Numbered from the stretch's first letter, positions 47,854 through 60,436 are shown. The stretch: 64,000 bases of DNA from Phlebotomus papatasi (GCF_024763615.1 NC_077223.1:111104627-111168626); one strand, 5' to 3'. Numbers and translations are program-made. Notes: generated by a model not told the origin, from the sequence alone.

Positions 47854-50800
47854 TTAGTATTCTTTTAATTCGTCCCACAACCTAACAGCTGCCATATCGT
47901 AGTCCTGCGATGTATCTATTTGAATTTTTCCATCAGGTGAATTGGAAAATTGTTGATAAGGACAAATTGGATTGAATGTATCTTTCTGGCATGCGGGAAC
48001 AGCTGTCCATTCTTTAGGTCTTCCGGACATTGCAAATGTTACATACGTTCTCACCAAGATATTCTTCATCTTCTCATCGAGAGAATCTTCGGAGAGTCCT
48101 TTGGGAAAGATGACTGGTGAATTGAAGAGATAGATAAGATCATCACAATGGCCAACACCGTAGTCTTTGGTTGTTCCCGTAAAAAGCATTGAATAGGAGT
48201 AATTTCCTTTATAGGCGAACTTGTAGAGATAGATGGGATTTTGTTCGATATCAGCGTATGAGATGTAGGCCTGCACAGTTTTATAGAACGGATGGTAGAA
48301 GGCTCGGTGGGAATAGATCTGAGTATATGAAATGTTAAAAATATAGCGCATCGTCAATTTTACGATAAAATCAAAGGCATTTAATACGAACATCAACGAA
48401 TCTTTGCCAATTGGTATCATTGACATAGGATTGTCCATTGAAGTAGAAGTCCTTGACTTTTGGCCAGTAGTCTGCTAATTCTTCTCTGGTAACATTAATT
48501 TGCATCAGCTCTGGCATCAGCTCATCGAAACGATTATTCAGTTCTTTGAGATCTGTATCATTGGTCAAAATTGCTGTTGCACGAACAGTTCCTTCATTTG
48601 GAACTAGGCCCATCATCCAAGGAACATGTTTGTAGTTTCCTGTTCTCACAGTATCAATGGGATTTTCACTAATGAAAGCCGAAGGACCTGCAGGTTCTAT
48701 AACAGTGCGGAAGAGCACAATAGGATCCACAGACCAAAATTTCATCTTGTCAGAACTTTCTACGAGACTTTTTGCATTGACCTTCCTCAATTCTTCCACA
48801 ATTTTGGATGAATTTAGGTTTTCAGCATTAGGAACCTTGAGAACTTTGGCTTGTTCTCGAGCTTGTTCAAGAGGATCAGATACGGGGAAATTGTAGGGTG
48901 CAATAGCATTCCCACTTTGGACAATAGCTCGATGAAAGAGTCCCTTGGGGATAAAATAAGCATCGTAAGAATAGAAAGAGGTAAAACGTGCTACCTTCGG
49001 ACGACGCAAACTTTGAACCCTTCAAACAGTTTCTCTTTTTCAATATGTTGTTTTTTCTTGAATTTTATATATAAGAGCTATGAATCAAATCCATTAGGAA
49101 CAGAAAAAAATGAGTTGTCCAAAGCTTGAATCGCCCAAAGCTAGCGCTTAAGATTAAAAATTACCTTTGACAGAGGACTCAGCATGTGCATATGTACAGA
49201 TACAGCCCCGGCGCTTTGGCCAAAGATGGTAACAGAATTAGGATTTCCACCAAAATTCTCAATATGATTCTTCACCCATTTCATAGCCATTGTTTGATCC
49301 TTGAAACCAAAGTTGCCAGGACATTCTGAATCTCCTGTGCTCAAGAATCCTAAACTACCCAGACGATATTGCATCATGACGAGGATAACAGAGCCAGTTT
49401 CCATGAAATATTCTGGTCCGAGTAGAAGTGGGGTAATGGCTCCAGAAAAGAGACCACCGTAATGGATAAAAATCATTACGGGCAACTTCTTCTGGAAGAT
49501 CAAGCCTCTTGCAGTCCTCGGTCGATAGACGTTCAAGTACAAACAATCCTCATTACCAGTAACGGTGGGATTGGGAACAAGGACATTCTTTTGAAGACAC
49601 ATTGGCTTCTCAGAGTCACACGAAATTGTACCATTCCATTTTTCAGGTGGTTGGGGATCCTAACACAAAATCAATAATTGAAATATAATGCTAGTTCATT
49701 ATCTCAGATTTCCGCAACATTTCAAAAGTATACAATTTTTATCTCATTTACATTCGAAGATAAGCTCTTTTTAATGACTTGTTAACCCATTAAAACCCAA
49801 TGCCCGAAACTTTCGTCTGTCTTTTTTAAAATTTATGCTTCTGATGCACCTTATGGATGAGGAAAATTTCGTGTAATCAAAATTTACATACCTTTCTTCT
49901 CAAATGAACTTTAGATGTCTATCCGATTCTTTCGCATTCAAAATTAAATGGAACTAAATTGAATTTGTTCTGAAATTCCAAAGAAGAAGAAGAGTGCGAA
50001 AGAGTGGGATAGATAATCCAAAACGTTAGAGTAAGAAAGGGATGTGAATTTTGATTTTATAAAATTTTGGTGATCTAAGAGGTGTGCCGAAATCTTTACC
50101 ATGTCATTCCACTCTTATACTATTTTAATTTTTTAGTAAATTTCAATCAAATCTTTACCATACTGGAAATACCAAAGGCTAAAATTTATTTTTGAGTTTA
50201 AATTTGCTTAAACCTTAAAGAAATAGGAAAAATAATAATTATATTATTATTTGATGGCCTATCTTTATTTTGCGTCTACCGCCGACTTTACGACTGGGGT
50301 CGGTGATAAATTCAAAAGTGAGAAAAATATATTCAATACGCTTGTAAAATAAGGGATGGAAATTTTAATTTAATGAAATTTTCTTCACTGAAAGATGTGT
50401 CTAAAGAATCTAAAGGAAAGAAATACGAAGACAAATTTTAAATTTCCATTTTTTGTAATAAGTACCTATATTATAACCGTTTTTATCTTAAGCAGAAGCA
50501 AATATTATCACATTTGAACTTAATGAAAAACTTAGAATCGACAAAAACTGTTTTTTAACTTTAAAATAAATAGTTTGTAAATCCGTTGCAAAAATAATCT
50601 AAAGGGAATCATATATTATGAAAAAGCTTTGTCAAAAATTGATAGAAAATCACTTGTTTTGCGTTTTTACTTTTAATGGTGCTGGCACACCTTTTCAATT
50701 GAGTGAATATCAATCGGTTGAAATTTTAGCTCTTACTCTTTCAAACTGAAATAAGATACATTCATCTCTTTCAGTCAAATGAAAATTGAAATTTAAATTT

Positions 50801-52747
50801 CATTTTCAATTTCAATTTTAATTTTAATTTGACAGAAAGAGACAGTTATATCTGATTTCAGTTTGAAAGAGTAAGAGATAAAATATCAATCGATTGAAAT
50901 TCACTCAATTGAAAGGTGTGCCAGCGCCATAAGAATTGAAGAAATGGACTACAAAATCTAATAAAAAATTCGATATAAACTAGGAAAATAACTTGCTTAG
51001 ATAATATACTGCGGAGTATTTATGGGTTAAACGCGTATTTATAAAAAGCTAAATTACCTCTAGCAAAATTTCTTGTAATAATTCCTCAATATAAAAAGTT
51101 TTTCATAGATAAAGTGATATTTTTTGCATAACTTTGTTGTTGTAAATTATTGCTCAAGGGAAAAGTATTATGATTGAGAATCTGTACACAATTTTTTGCA
51201 CTTCCATAATTTACATGAAGAACCCCTTATAGACATTTAGTAACTTTGCAAAAGTGTTTCAAAATTCAGATAATATTTACGACATTGCTCTCACTTTTCT
51301 TTTACATTTTAATCTACAAGAAACTTTCATTCTATTAAATGTAGTTATATTTATAGGGTAAGTAATCTCAAATATTACTTCCTTCTCGAATTAAGCCTTG
51401 AGTCGCAACGTTTATGCTAAACACGTTTATCTTCAAATAACGCTTTGTAACAATAATTACTATAATGCTACTGTTTATTTTATTTTTTAATATTTTTGTG
51501 AGCTATTCAATATTCGAAACTAAAATAAACAATATAAGAATTGTATTTTACGCAATAATTACAAAAATATTTATTAGATTTTGTAAAAATTTGAATCAAA
51601 TTTCCCAGAAATTGTTGAATAATATTGACACAAAAACTAGAAAAAAAACTTGTGCGATCATAAAATTTGTTAATTTTAATTAAATATTTTCGCCAGATAC
51701 ATTTTCCTTTATTGAGGCGCGTTTTAGGAAATTAACAGACTCCTCAAAACCGGATAGACTTCTTAAAAAAGAGTATGACAGATTTAGTGAAACTGATATT
51801 TAAAGAAATAGGCGAAATTCTGTTTCCAAATAAAAATGTCAAAATAAAAGGAATATTTTTCATATTTTTGAAAACTTTTTTAAACATTTAAATTACTAAA
51901 ATAGGAATAAGATAAAAATGAATTTTTCATTAGAATTTTAAAGCATAGCACTATGGACAACTCCAATGGCGAGTTAGGAACAGTCGCGGTAAATAATTGG
52001 AGCAGTCACTGTCGTTTAAGGAAATTAAAATCCAAATGTTCAAATGTAAACTTTAATTTAGATTTGACTTTCTCAATTTTGTTCATTATTTCCAATTAAA
52101 TCCAGCAAATTATTTTTCAGAAACATTGAGCTAAAAACAGTTTTTTTCTTTATTTATTAAAAATTTTTATGATAACTGCAAATATCGTGTTTTTCTATTT
52201 TCCAAAACATCTTAGTCAATTTTAGTAATTTACATAAATTTAGGCCTAGCATTGACGCATTTTTTGAATTAATGTTGATTTTATATAATTATATTGCTGT
52301 ACAAAATAAAATATAAGGTCTCCAAAAAGTTTATATTGTCCTAAATTTGTGGATAAATAAAAAAGGTAATACTTTTTGATTTTTCCGTTTGATTTTAAGT
52401 TTAAGTTTATTGAAAAATTTTGATGATTTTGATGATTTGAGGATTAAAAGCACCTGCTTTTATTTCTTAACATTTCTTTTCACTTTCGATTATCTGCACA
52501 CCTTAAAATTATCTATTTTTCACTTTATATATATTCTTACCGCAAATCTCAGATCTCCAACAGGAGGTTTAGCAAAGGGAATGCCAAAAAAAGCATCAAA
52601 TTTCCTTGTCTTCGTTGCATTCATCGTAACACCTGAGACGCATTGGTTATCCTGAAGGCACACCAATGGAGGAGAATATGCATATCCAAAAATCGGTATG
52701 AGAATTAAGAAAGTAGTCCCAATAAAAAGAATTTGGTTAAGTCTCAT
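47854..52747 (-). CDS. Secreted carboxylesterase (alpha/beta-hydrolase, COE family)
   Basis: Hydrolyses carboxylic esters; insect members handle xenobiotics, pheromones or juvenile hormone. Exons on the minus strand: 52747-52541, 49659-49165, 48943-48392 and 48318-47854, all joined in phase 0, giving 572 residues (family usual 540-600). Residues 1 to about 24 are a signal peptide (MRLNQILFIGTTFLILIPIF). The catalytic triad is complete: Ser218 in GQSAG, Glu351 in PNEGT, His475 in GHCDD. The oxyanion loop reads HYGGLF, which keeps the two required glycines but differs from the usual HGGGF. EDCLYLNVY and GNFGFKDQ are also family signatures. The start at 52747 is chosen because it opens the signal peptide. 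Introns are 2881, 221 and 73 nt; the last has a weak donor (GTTCGT). Several NxT/NxS glycosylation sites fit a secreted enzyme. Substrate cannot be told; GQSAG also occurs in juvenile-hormone esterases. Confidence 0.9.
48979..49152. mobile_element. Family B MITE forming most of esterase intron 2
   Basis: In reverse orientation to 19869-20095: ACGTGCTACCTTCGGACGAC at the left, TCCATTAGGAACAGAAAAAA then GTTGTCC (complement of GGACAATTCATTTTTTCT...GTTCC), and CGCCCAAAGCTAGCGCTTA at the right. It spans about 174 of the 221 intron bases. Confidence 0.65.
49834..50096. mobile_element. Foldback MITE, family C
   Basis: Left ATGCTTCTGATGCACCTTAT; purine tract AGAAGAAGAAGAGTGCGAAA; right GATCTAAGAGGTGTGCCGA. 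Diverged ends. Confidence 0.6.
50676..50931. mobile_element. Foldback MITE, family D (complete)
   Basis: 256 bp. Left ATGGTGCTGGCACACCTTTT then CAATTGAGTGAAT; right ATTCACTCAATTG then AAAGGTGTGCCAGCGCCAT. The ends resemble family C ends (ATGGCTCCGGCACACC), so the two may share a transposase source. Confidence 0.8.
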
Positions 52748-52984
52748 TTTTTTGTATGAAATAATAAAATTGTAATATAATTTATTTAAAAAAAATATAA
52801 TTGGCACGAAAAGATCACAATTCACGAGTTATTAAAAAATTGCACTTTGAAATTTTAGTTTATTATTGAGCCCAAATTATTTATTTCATGTTGTCTAATG
52901 TCTTCACTATTGTTATCTCGAAAAAGAAAGATTACTGAACATTCGTTTTATGCGGAAAATGTTGTTCTCACGCGAAAACACTAA

Positions 52985-53025
52985 ATCACACTGAGGACGG
53001 TCTGAGCTTCTCAAGCAAAATTTAT
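52985..53025 (-). promoter_or_regulatory. Esterase core promoter (TATA box plus CAGT initiator)
   Basis: On the minus strand, TATAAATT starts at 53025 and an arthropod-type initiator TCAGTGTG starts at 52994, about 31-33 nt downstream. That is the standard spacing. It predicts a 5' UTR of about 245 nt, all within coding exon 1. Confidence 0.55.
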
Positions 53026-53748
53026 AATACAAAAAATCGCACACATGCAAAATTGTAGGTTCCATGGGATTCATAAATTAATTTATTGTAAATATATGCG
53101 AATGCAATTTATGCAAGTGTTGAGATTTGTTTACTATGAATTACTATGCTCGATAATTATTATAATTTGTCGTGCATTTACTTGTATTAGTCTCCCAATA
53201 ACAACGTGCAAAAATACATAATGTTATTTTGAAGTACATGACTATATAGGATTTCTGTTTATGTGGAGATACAATAACCTGTAATAATTTTGGCACCCAA
53301 TTTTAACTCGCACAAATTTATTGGTAGCATTGGTAGCTTTCCAGCTCTAATAACTCGCAATTCTTCGGAAAAATTGATGAGTGATAGTAAAGACGCAATA
53401 AGAAGCATAAATTGCAAAAGCCGATTTTGGAAATATCTGTATTAGTATTTACTTAATTGGCGAATATTTTAGCAAACACCATTTATTTAATATATATTTA
53501 AAACGAAGCGTTCTAGCTTTGCGGAATGCTCGTTTTATAATATTTTAACATGAGTTACAAGCATTATGAATAATGAAGAAAAGTAAATCATTTACGGGCA
53601 CTTTACGAAGAAGTAAGTTTGAAAATTTCAAGATCTTTTAGAAAAATCCAAATATGACCAAATCGGTTGAGAAATTGAGAATTCAAAAATTCAAAATGAC
53701 GAATTTTCCGGTCATAGGTCTCTGGACAAAATGTTCATTTCAACTAAC

Positions 53749-53981
53749 TAGGGTGAAAGGAACACCTATTGATACTTTAAGAACTCGTATCAGGACTATT
53801 GACACCTTACTCTGTACCATTTGGAATACAAAATTGAAACACTTATCCTTATCGAAAAACGGAGATTAATGAAAAAACGTTATTATTACTTAGATTTTAT
53901 TGAATGCATTAAATAAATTTTAACATTTTGACTTAAGTGTCAATAGGGGTTTCCTGTCGAAGAGGTGTTCCTTCGACCCTA
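53749..53981. mobile_element. Foldback MITE, family F
   Basis: Left TAGGGTGAAAGGAACACCTA and right GAGGTGTTCCTTCGACCCTA. It contains TTGATAC...TGTCAATAGGGGTTTCCTG as subterminal partners. 233 bp. Confidence 0.75.
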
Positions 53982-55537
53982 TTCGCAAATGAACAAAACA
54001 GGGGGGTGACATTAGCTCTGAAAAGTGCGACCGGTTTTAGTGTAATTTTTTCTCTGTTTTCGTACACATTTCACGAGATATCTCCAAAACTACGTAGGTT
54101 GACAATTTAGGGTTTTCGGTTGCCTCTCCGTTATTAAATTGGCTTTTATTTTGTATTAGTACTTTTGACTAATTCATTCTACAATGACAGAAAACAGCTA
54201 ATAAACTCAAAAGTTTTTTAGGCTCGCGAGAAACATATGGGAAACATAGGAAATGTCATGCCCCTGGAACAAAACGTGATAAGGACGGGGGTAGTATTGT
54301 AAAAGGACTCGTTATGGATATTTTTAGGGTGGGGGGGGGGGGGTTGCCAAAATCGAAATTCAATATCTTATACCGTTCAAGCTCCAAAACGGAGATAGGT
54401 TAAAAAGGCTAATTATATATACAGCTTTCTTTTAAAGTTCGAGCATTTAAAAAAGAGTTACAACCGCAAAAGGTTGTATTTGCGTGAATTTTAGATGATT
54501 CAGAGCTATGGGAAGTTCAATTGATGGCACGTGTTGTAATTGTTGTGAATATTTGAAATATTTATCTTACTAAGGACTTTTTTTTACATTGTTTTCTGAT
54601 TAAATACAATACACTAAGACTAATTAGTATTTGAACAATCATACGATTTGCACGCGAATGAATATACATACAAAATTCATCTCATATTCACCTATAAAAT
54701 GGTTCGATTATTTCTTATCAATTGATAATGTGACGTGAGATCTTTTAGAAAACAAGTTATCCAGGTAAAAATGTATAGCTATCCGGGCTGATATAAGATT
54801 TTCTGGTGGAAATATTCTTTAGAAAATCCTTTAATTGATAACGTATTTGCGTTCAACAGATTCAAACGAATCAATTTATACTGGAAATACTCACCAAGAG
54901 ATATAGAAGTCGAGAGAAATAAATTACAATTATTTTAAATTGTTACAATAATTAACATTTTAAAGTATGTGATGTCAAACAGATCTTTTTTAAATGCAAT
55001 TGTGCTACAATTTTGTTATAAATAAAGACGGAGAATGGGAGAATGTTACAGGGTTACAATCCGTATCTTGCTGTAACTGGCTTGAAGACGGTGTTTAACA
55101 TTTTCCAGTGTTTTAATTGCTTATTTCTATTTTTATAGCTTGATTGGAATCATTGGAATGAATAACTTTATTATGTTTTCTTTGAAGATTAATATACCTA
55201 TCAGTTATTGCATTTTAATATTTATTCTATGTAAATTTATATAAAGTACGTTCGTACTCGTGAAACTATTTGAGTAATAAATGTTTATATATGCTTTATT
55301 TTAGGGTTTCGTTTTTTTTGTTAATCTTATTTTCACCTTCCAAATCGTTATCCCAATAGAAAAATTGAATAGCATAGTGCATCATAAATATTTTTATGTT
55401 TTATTACCAATTAATTACACTGTTTTTTATACCTGTTTCAGTTATTGGCGATAGCCGAGATTTAAGGTCCTGAATACGCTACTTGAAGTCTAGGCTAATC
55501 TTATCATAAAATTCAATTCGAACATTTGAATTTTGAA

Positions 55538-55827
55538 TAGGGTAAAGTGGTACAAGTTGGACAGTGGTACAAGTTGGACAATGGTACAATTTGGACAGGG
55601 CTTTTTGTCTTGATAAATTTAGTACTTCATTTTTATTTGTATATTTTTAATTTTGATTTAATTTTAATTTTAATTTAATAATAATTTTAATTTAAGTTTT
55701 ATAATTTGGTTCCTTGTGCTTCAAAACAAATTTTGTACTGTATTTATCAAGAAAAAAGCCATGTCCAACTTGTACCGTCGAATTGCCCAACTTGTAACAC
55801 TAATTCCAAATTATACACTTTACCCTA
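55538..55827. mobile_element. Foldback MITE, family G, with internal 17-bp tandem repeat
   Basis: Left TAGGGTAAAGTGGTACAAGT and right ACAAGTTGTACCGT-type inverted blocks (CCAACTTGTACCGTC, CCCAACTTGTAACAC) ending CACTTTACCCTA. Inner arms TTGTCTTGATAAATT...TATTTATCAAGAAAA also pair. The left side carries three near-perfect copies of GTGGTACAAGTTGGACA (55547-55597). Confidence 0.75.
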
Positions 55828-55946
55828 CTTCTTTAAATTCAACAATAAAAATATTTAAAAAATAGTTATGTGGTTCTATAATGAATTTAACAGAATAAGA
55901 GAAATTTTGGTTGGAAGAATTTGGGTAGTATAGCCTAGTTAGTTAC

Positions 55947-56060
55947 CGTAGATACGGCTGACTTTGCACCCCTGCTGTTCGTAAACTTCTCTTTAATTCT
56001 AGTACCTACTTAAGGATGATCTTTAAACGATCCTTAAGTAACATTAACGCTACTGGACCA
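55947..56060. mobile_element. Partial foldback repeat (family E)
   Basis: CCGTAGATACGGCTGACTTT, TTCGTAAACTTCTCTTTAAT and CTTAAGGATGATC match the family E arm, with a nearby inverted GATCCTTAAG. Confidence 0.5.
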
Positions 56061-58069
56061 TCCTTATGTCTTAGAAATTTTTTGTCAAAACTTATCAGTG
56101 TGAATGGATTTTCGATTTATCTGGACCACAAATAATTAAATTAAAAGATTGTGTGTCATATATAGTACCTAAATAAAAATTTTAAACTATTGGGGGAAAA
56201 TTTTGTATTTCCATTTAAATTTATGAAAAATTACAATTTGGAGTAGGTTCTGAACGAGTCTAAATTAGGCTTTTAAAGCTAAATAAAAAACAGCAAATAT
56301 TTTTAAAGATTTTATTATAAGATTCAATAATAAGATTTTTAGAATCCAAAAGAAACATGTACATTCTGAGACTAAAAAAAAAAATAAAGTTCAATGATAT
56401 ATAAATATTATTTATTAGTATAAATGTCTGAGATTGAGAAAAATTACTTAAAAATTAAATATAAAATTTTTAGGATGAGCATAAAATCCTAGGTACGAGA
56501 AAAAAAGTTATAAAGATTCTGGAAAAAAATAGTTCAAGAACAGATTTTATGAAATACTGAATAATGTCAAAATCAAGAATTAAACTTCTCATACTCTGAT
56601 TTTTTAAGATAACAGTCTTAAGATTTTGAATTGATCAATAAAGATAAAGAATTATCATAAAGCAATAAAATATACAAAAAAAATTGTCACATCTGTCTCA
56701 AAATATGGGACAAAAGAAGTATTTTTAGACTATACAAAAAATTGTCCAATAAAATTGAAACGTAATTTTACAGGTAAGCGTCTTTAACCTTTTCTTCCAT
56801 ATCAATCCGCCAAACCACATTCCCCAAACTTGTGCAAACTTTTTGCCTAATTTGCTGACCGCATAAAAATTATGAAAAATTAGTTGGACATGTGTCTCAC
56901 ACGAAATGACGCGTGATGGGACCTAAAATAAAAGTAAGTGACTAATATAACCAAATATTTATTTAATTATAAAAACAATTTATGTCCGATTTTGAGGTTT
57001 TAACCACTTTTACCCATTTGTGGTTTATTCAATTCCCAGAATAATATCTATTACGGTTGAATAATCTGAAGTTCAATAAATTTCTCAATTTTCGCGGTGT
57101 TCCAGAGTGAGCTTATCGAATAGGACAATAACCAATTGTGTGAAAAAAATATAAATAATAAATAGGTCACTATACTTTTCGTCTTTTGCAACCCACTTCT
57201 GTATGTAAAGTAGGTGATACATGATATAAGACATTGTATTGAATGGTGCAGTAAACCAGGACATTTATGTACTTTTGCTTTATGAAAGGGATTTGTGTGA
57301 ATGAGATAATATTTTCGAAAAGAATGCTAAATTGTATAAGTAATGCAAAAAAAATGGAGCAGATGCATTGCATTTTAAATCTCAAAAGGAGGGAGGCAAA
57401 CAAAAATAATTGGGTTATTTATTGCAATTCTGTATTTCTTTCGTCAATTCAACAGTTTGGGACGTTCTATTGATAAGATATGCTCTGTATATCGTTCATG
57501 CAATATGAAATTTTACTATGTAAAAATCTCAACAATTTTTATAGAAATATTTTTCATTAAAACATTTTTTGGTGCTTTATGCAAATGTGAGATGCAGTGT
57601 ACAGGAAGTTTAAGAAAATTAGCTGAGATTCTTTACAATATTTTTTTAAGTGGTATGCTGACGAAAAAAGTATAAACGACGCAACAACGCTATATTCTGT
57701 ATTATATTCAGTATTATACGGGTGTTAATGCTTAAAGTTAAATCTTTACTTTATCTCCAGCATAATTTAAAAAATATGGGCATGCATTTCTGTAATACAA
57801 AATAAATATAATGGTGCAAAACAAAAAGTAAAATTTTGCTTTTTATGTGCAGTGGATCAAATTCTAACCTAAAAAACATAGAAAATCATAAATAATTTAC
57901 AATGTTTCTAGACTCTCTATTTGACTTTAGAAAAAATATATTTAATTTTAATTTATTAAGAGAATTTTATTTTAGATTCACAAAACTTTTTTTTATGATG
58001 ACTTCTTTTTGTTAAGGTCAATATACATAACCTCAAATATTAGAATAATCTCTGTTATTTTTTTATTTA

Positions 58070-58399
58070 CAGTGCCCGCTCTCTAATCCGGATCGGCGTA
58101 ATCCGGACGAGTTATCAACGGTTACATTTAAAATAATTTTAAGGTTATGTATGCATGTGTGTTCAGCAATGAAAATGAATTATCCTGTGATGTTTTTGTT
58201 TAATAAATGAAGTATAATAGCATAGAATTCTCTAATTATGCCTTATTAAGTTTCTTTAAAACTTCTATTCTATTTTTACAAAAAAAACTTGTATTATATT
58301 TTCGAGACGTTGAACAAATTCAAAAAATCCATCCGGATTACGAAGTGGACATCTGTCATTTTTTGTCTCCAAATCATCCGGATTATAAAGCGGGCACTG
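58070..58399. mobile_element. Pogo/Tigger-like MITE with TA target duplication
   Basis: Terminal repeats CAGTGCCCGC at 58070 and GCGGGCACTG at 58399, each bordered by TA. Inside both ends are repeated ATCCGGAT/AATCCGGA motifs. CAGTG-type ends with subterminal TCCGGAT and a TA duplication are typical of the pogo branch of Tc1/mariner. The open frame crossing its right half is not transposase-like. Confidence 0.75.
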
Positions 58400-59069
58400 T
58401 AGTTAAAAAGTCAGTGTTAGTTGTTAAAATAATCAAACACAATGAACTTTATTGTCCTATTCATCTTTAAGGTTAGGTTGGAATATCAGGTTATCTCAAA
58501 TGCTTAACCTGAAATATACAGTAGCCTATCAAATTCAAATGCTTGAGGGGTATGAATAACATTTCTTATTTATAATGTGTACAATATTTAGAAAGGAACT
58601 GGAAGAATGGTTTTCAAAATAATTCGCAACATGTTTTTTTTTAACTTAACACTTAACCTCACATTTGACGTTTTAAATTCAACCGTCGTCGTTCGAATTT
58701 TAGAGGATTTGAGACTCTACTCTGTTTCTGTTTGTTTGTAAGAATACTCTGTTGTAAATTCATTTAGATTTTAAGCTTGGATGAAATTTTTATCAGAAAT
58801 TAAGCGTTTAAAGAAAATATGAAATATTTTACTTAGAGACTCATCGTATGAAATATAGCCACTTTTTAAAAGCAATATGAGTTTACCTACTCATAGAAAA
58901 CAAAGGACAGAAGTCACCAAAAATTTTAAAATGATAAAATTTTGAAATATTAAAAATATAGGATTAAATTATTTCACTGAGTGAGAGAAATCCGAAAAAG
59001 TTAAAATAACATTCCGGAAATGTTTATTTTACCCTGCATAATTGATCCGAAATCAGTGTAAATATTACG

Positions 59070-59180
59070 CTTTTTAGGTGTATTATGGGTTAAAGCCACC
59101 CTTTTTCATGTTAATTTTACAATTAATAAGGTGTAAAATTAACATTAAAAAATGTTGATATATTTTTACACCTAAAAAGT
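59070..59180. repeat. Palindromic repeat (TTTTTAGGTGTA arms)
   Basis: CTTTTTAGGTGTATTATGGG at the left, TACACCTAAAAAG at the right, and an inner pair TGTTAATTTTAC / GTAAAATTAACA. Confidence 0.6.
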
Positions 59181-60436
59181 GTTAAAGTTACGAGGAAAAA
59201 AAGTTAATTGCACCCCCTTTTTTCTCAGTGTTCAAAGTTTGATAAAAAAAAACTATAAATTTATAATTAAAATTTCCTCACTCATTAATTGCTATAAGTT
59301 AATTAACACGAACTTTTTAGTTCAATTAAGTTTTCAATATTATTTATATTCATTCTCTTAGATTTCAGTTTTTTTTATAACACTTGAATAAAGAAATCTT
59401 AAAAATTTTCATACAAATATTAATGAGAAGGTAATATTTTCGAATATTCAGCTACATTTTGGGAATTTTAGAGAACATTTCAAACTAAAATGGCAGGTAA
59501 TTAAATGAATTAATGTTTTTTTTTCTTTAACAAGAATGAATAGAAAATCGTATTTGTAATATTTTCCTAAAGAAAACATAGCGCTGTGATGTGAATAAAT
59601 TTAACAGTCACGGCCAAGTTGGGATCAGATCCAGCGAAACTAGCTAAAAAAAATCGCGAAACAAATTAAGGAAATCTGGCTAGGAAACCCACGAAAAATT
59701 AGGGAATTTACGGAGAACCTGGTAAATCCATAAATTTTTCAAATAACTCTCGAGGAACCTATTCATTTTTCCAGCAATTTTCCATTTGATTCGGACTCCT
59801 TTTATTATAATTTAGTATTTCAAAAGAAATCCGAAATTTACTTAGCGTAAAAATATAGTCAATACTCTTGGTAAATAATATTATATGAAATCTTCCTTGA
59901 TATACCCGTAAAAATAAAATGAAAAAGTAACAGTCAAAGACGTAAATTGACCAAAAACAAGCGCCTGGCAAGTTGGCCTTTTTATATGGAGCTATTTGAA
60001 GCCAATTCCTAAATTGATCTCGGACTCAGCTCACAGTGCTCCAAGAAAAAAAATTATTTAAACAAAAATTTAGTATATTTATCCCTCCATACCGAAAGGT
60101 ATCTTATAATACGGAAAAACTTCTCACTTTTTAAATATTTAGCATAACGATCACGAGTGCAGAAAAATTCCCATACGTATTTGTATGTGAAAGTAAGAAA
60201 TTGGATTCAATTTTGAAGGCCACTCGCCGGGGACTAGACCAAAAAACTTTATGCCGAGAACGATTTGCATATCCTACGGCGTTTTTCTAACGTTTTTGAA
60301 ACAAAATTCCCGAACATATGAAAATTTTTTGGGTGAATAAAGACATTTCGCACGTTTTTTCGGTTTCTAAAGTGTTTAAATCCCGGGACCATTTGTTCTC
60401 TGTAGCCTCTGTATAATAAAAAAAAATAACTCTTAC

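Larger units (their letters stand above)
49660..52540 (-). other. Esterase intron 1 (2.9 kb)
   Basis: Holds a family C MITE (49834-50096) and a complete family D MITE (50676-50931); otherwise AT-rich and featureless. Donor GCG|GTAAGA at 52540 and acceptor TTAG|GAT at 49660. Confidence 0.7.
53026..60436. other. Gene-poor interval upstream of the esterase
   Basis: Contains MITEs F (53749-53981), E (55947-56060), G (55538-55827), a pogo-like element (58070-58399) and a palindrome (59070-59180), plus a 14-G run near 54336-54349. If the gene starting at 60530 continues leftward, this interval is part of its first intron; I saw no further exon. Stretch 57160-57700 is complex and non-repetitive but has no convincing gene. 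Confidence 0.55.

Noticed and set aside
48371..48391. Esterase reading-frame break as a frameshift or pseudogene
   Set aside because: A 73-nt GT-AG intron (48319-48391) restores the family sequence (RFVD then IYSHRAFYHP) in phase 0, so the gene is intact.
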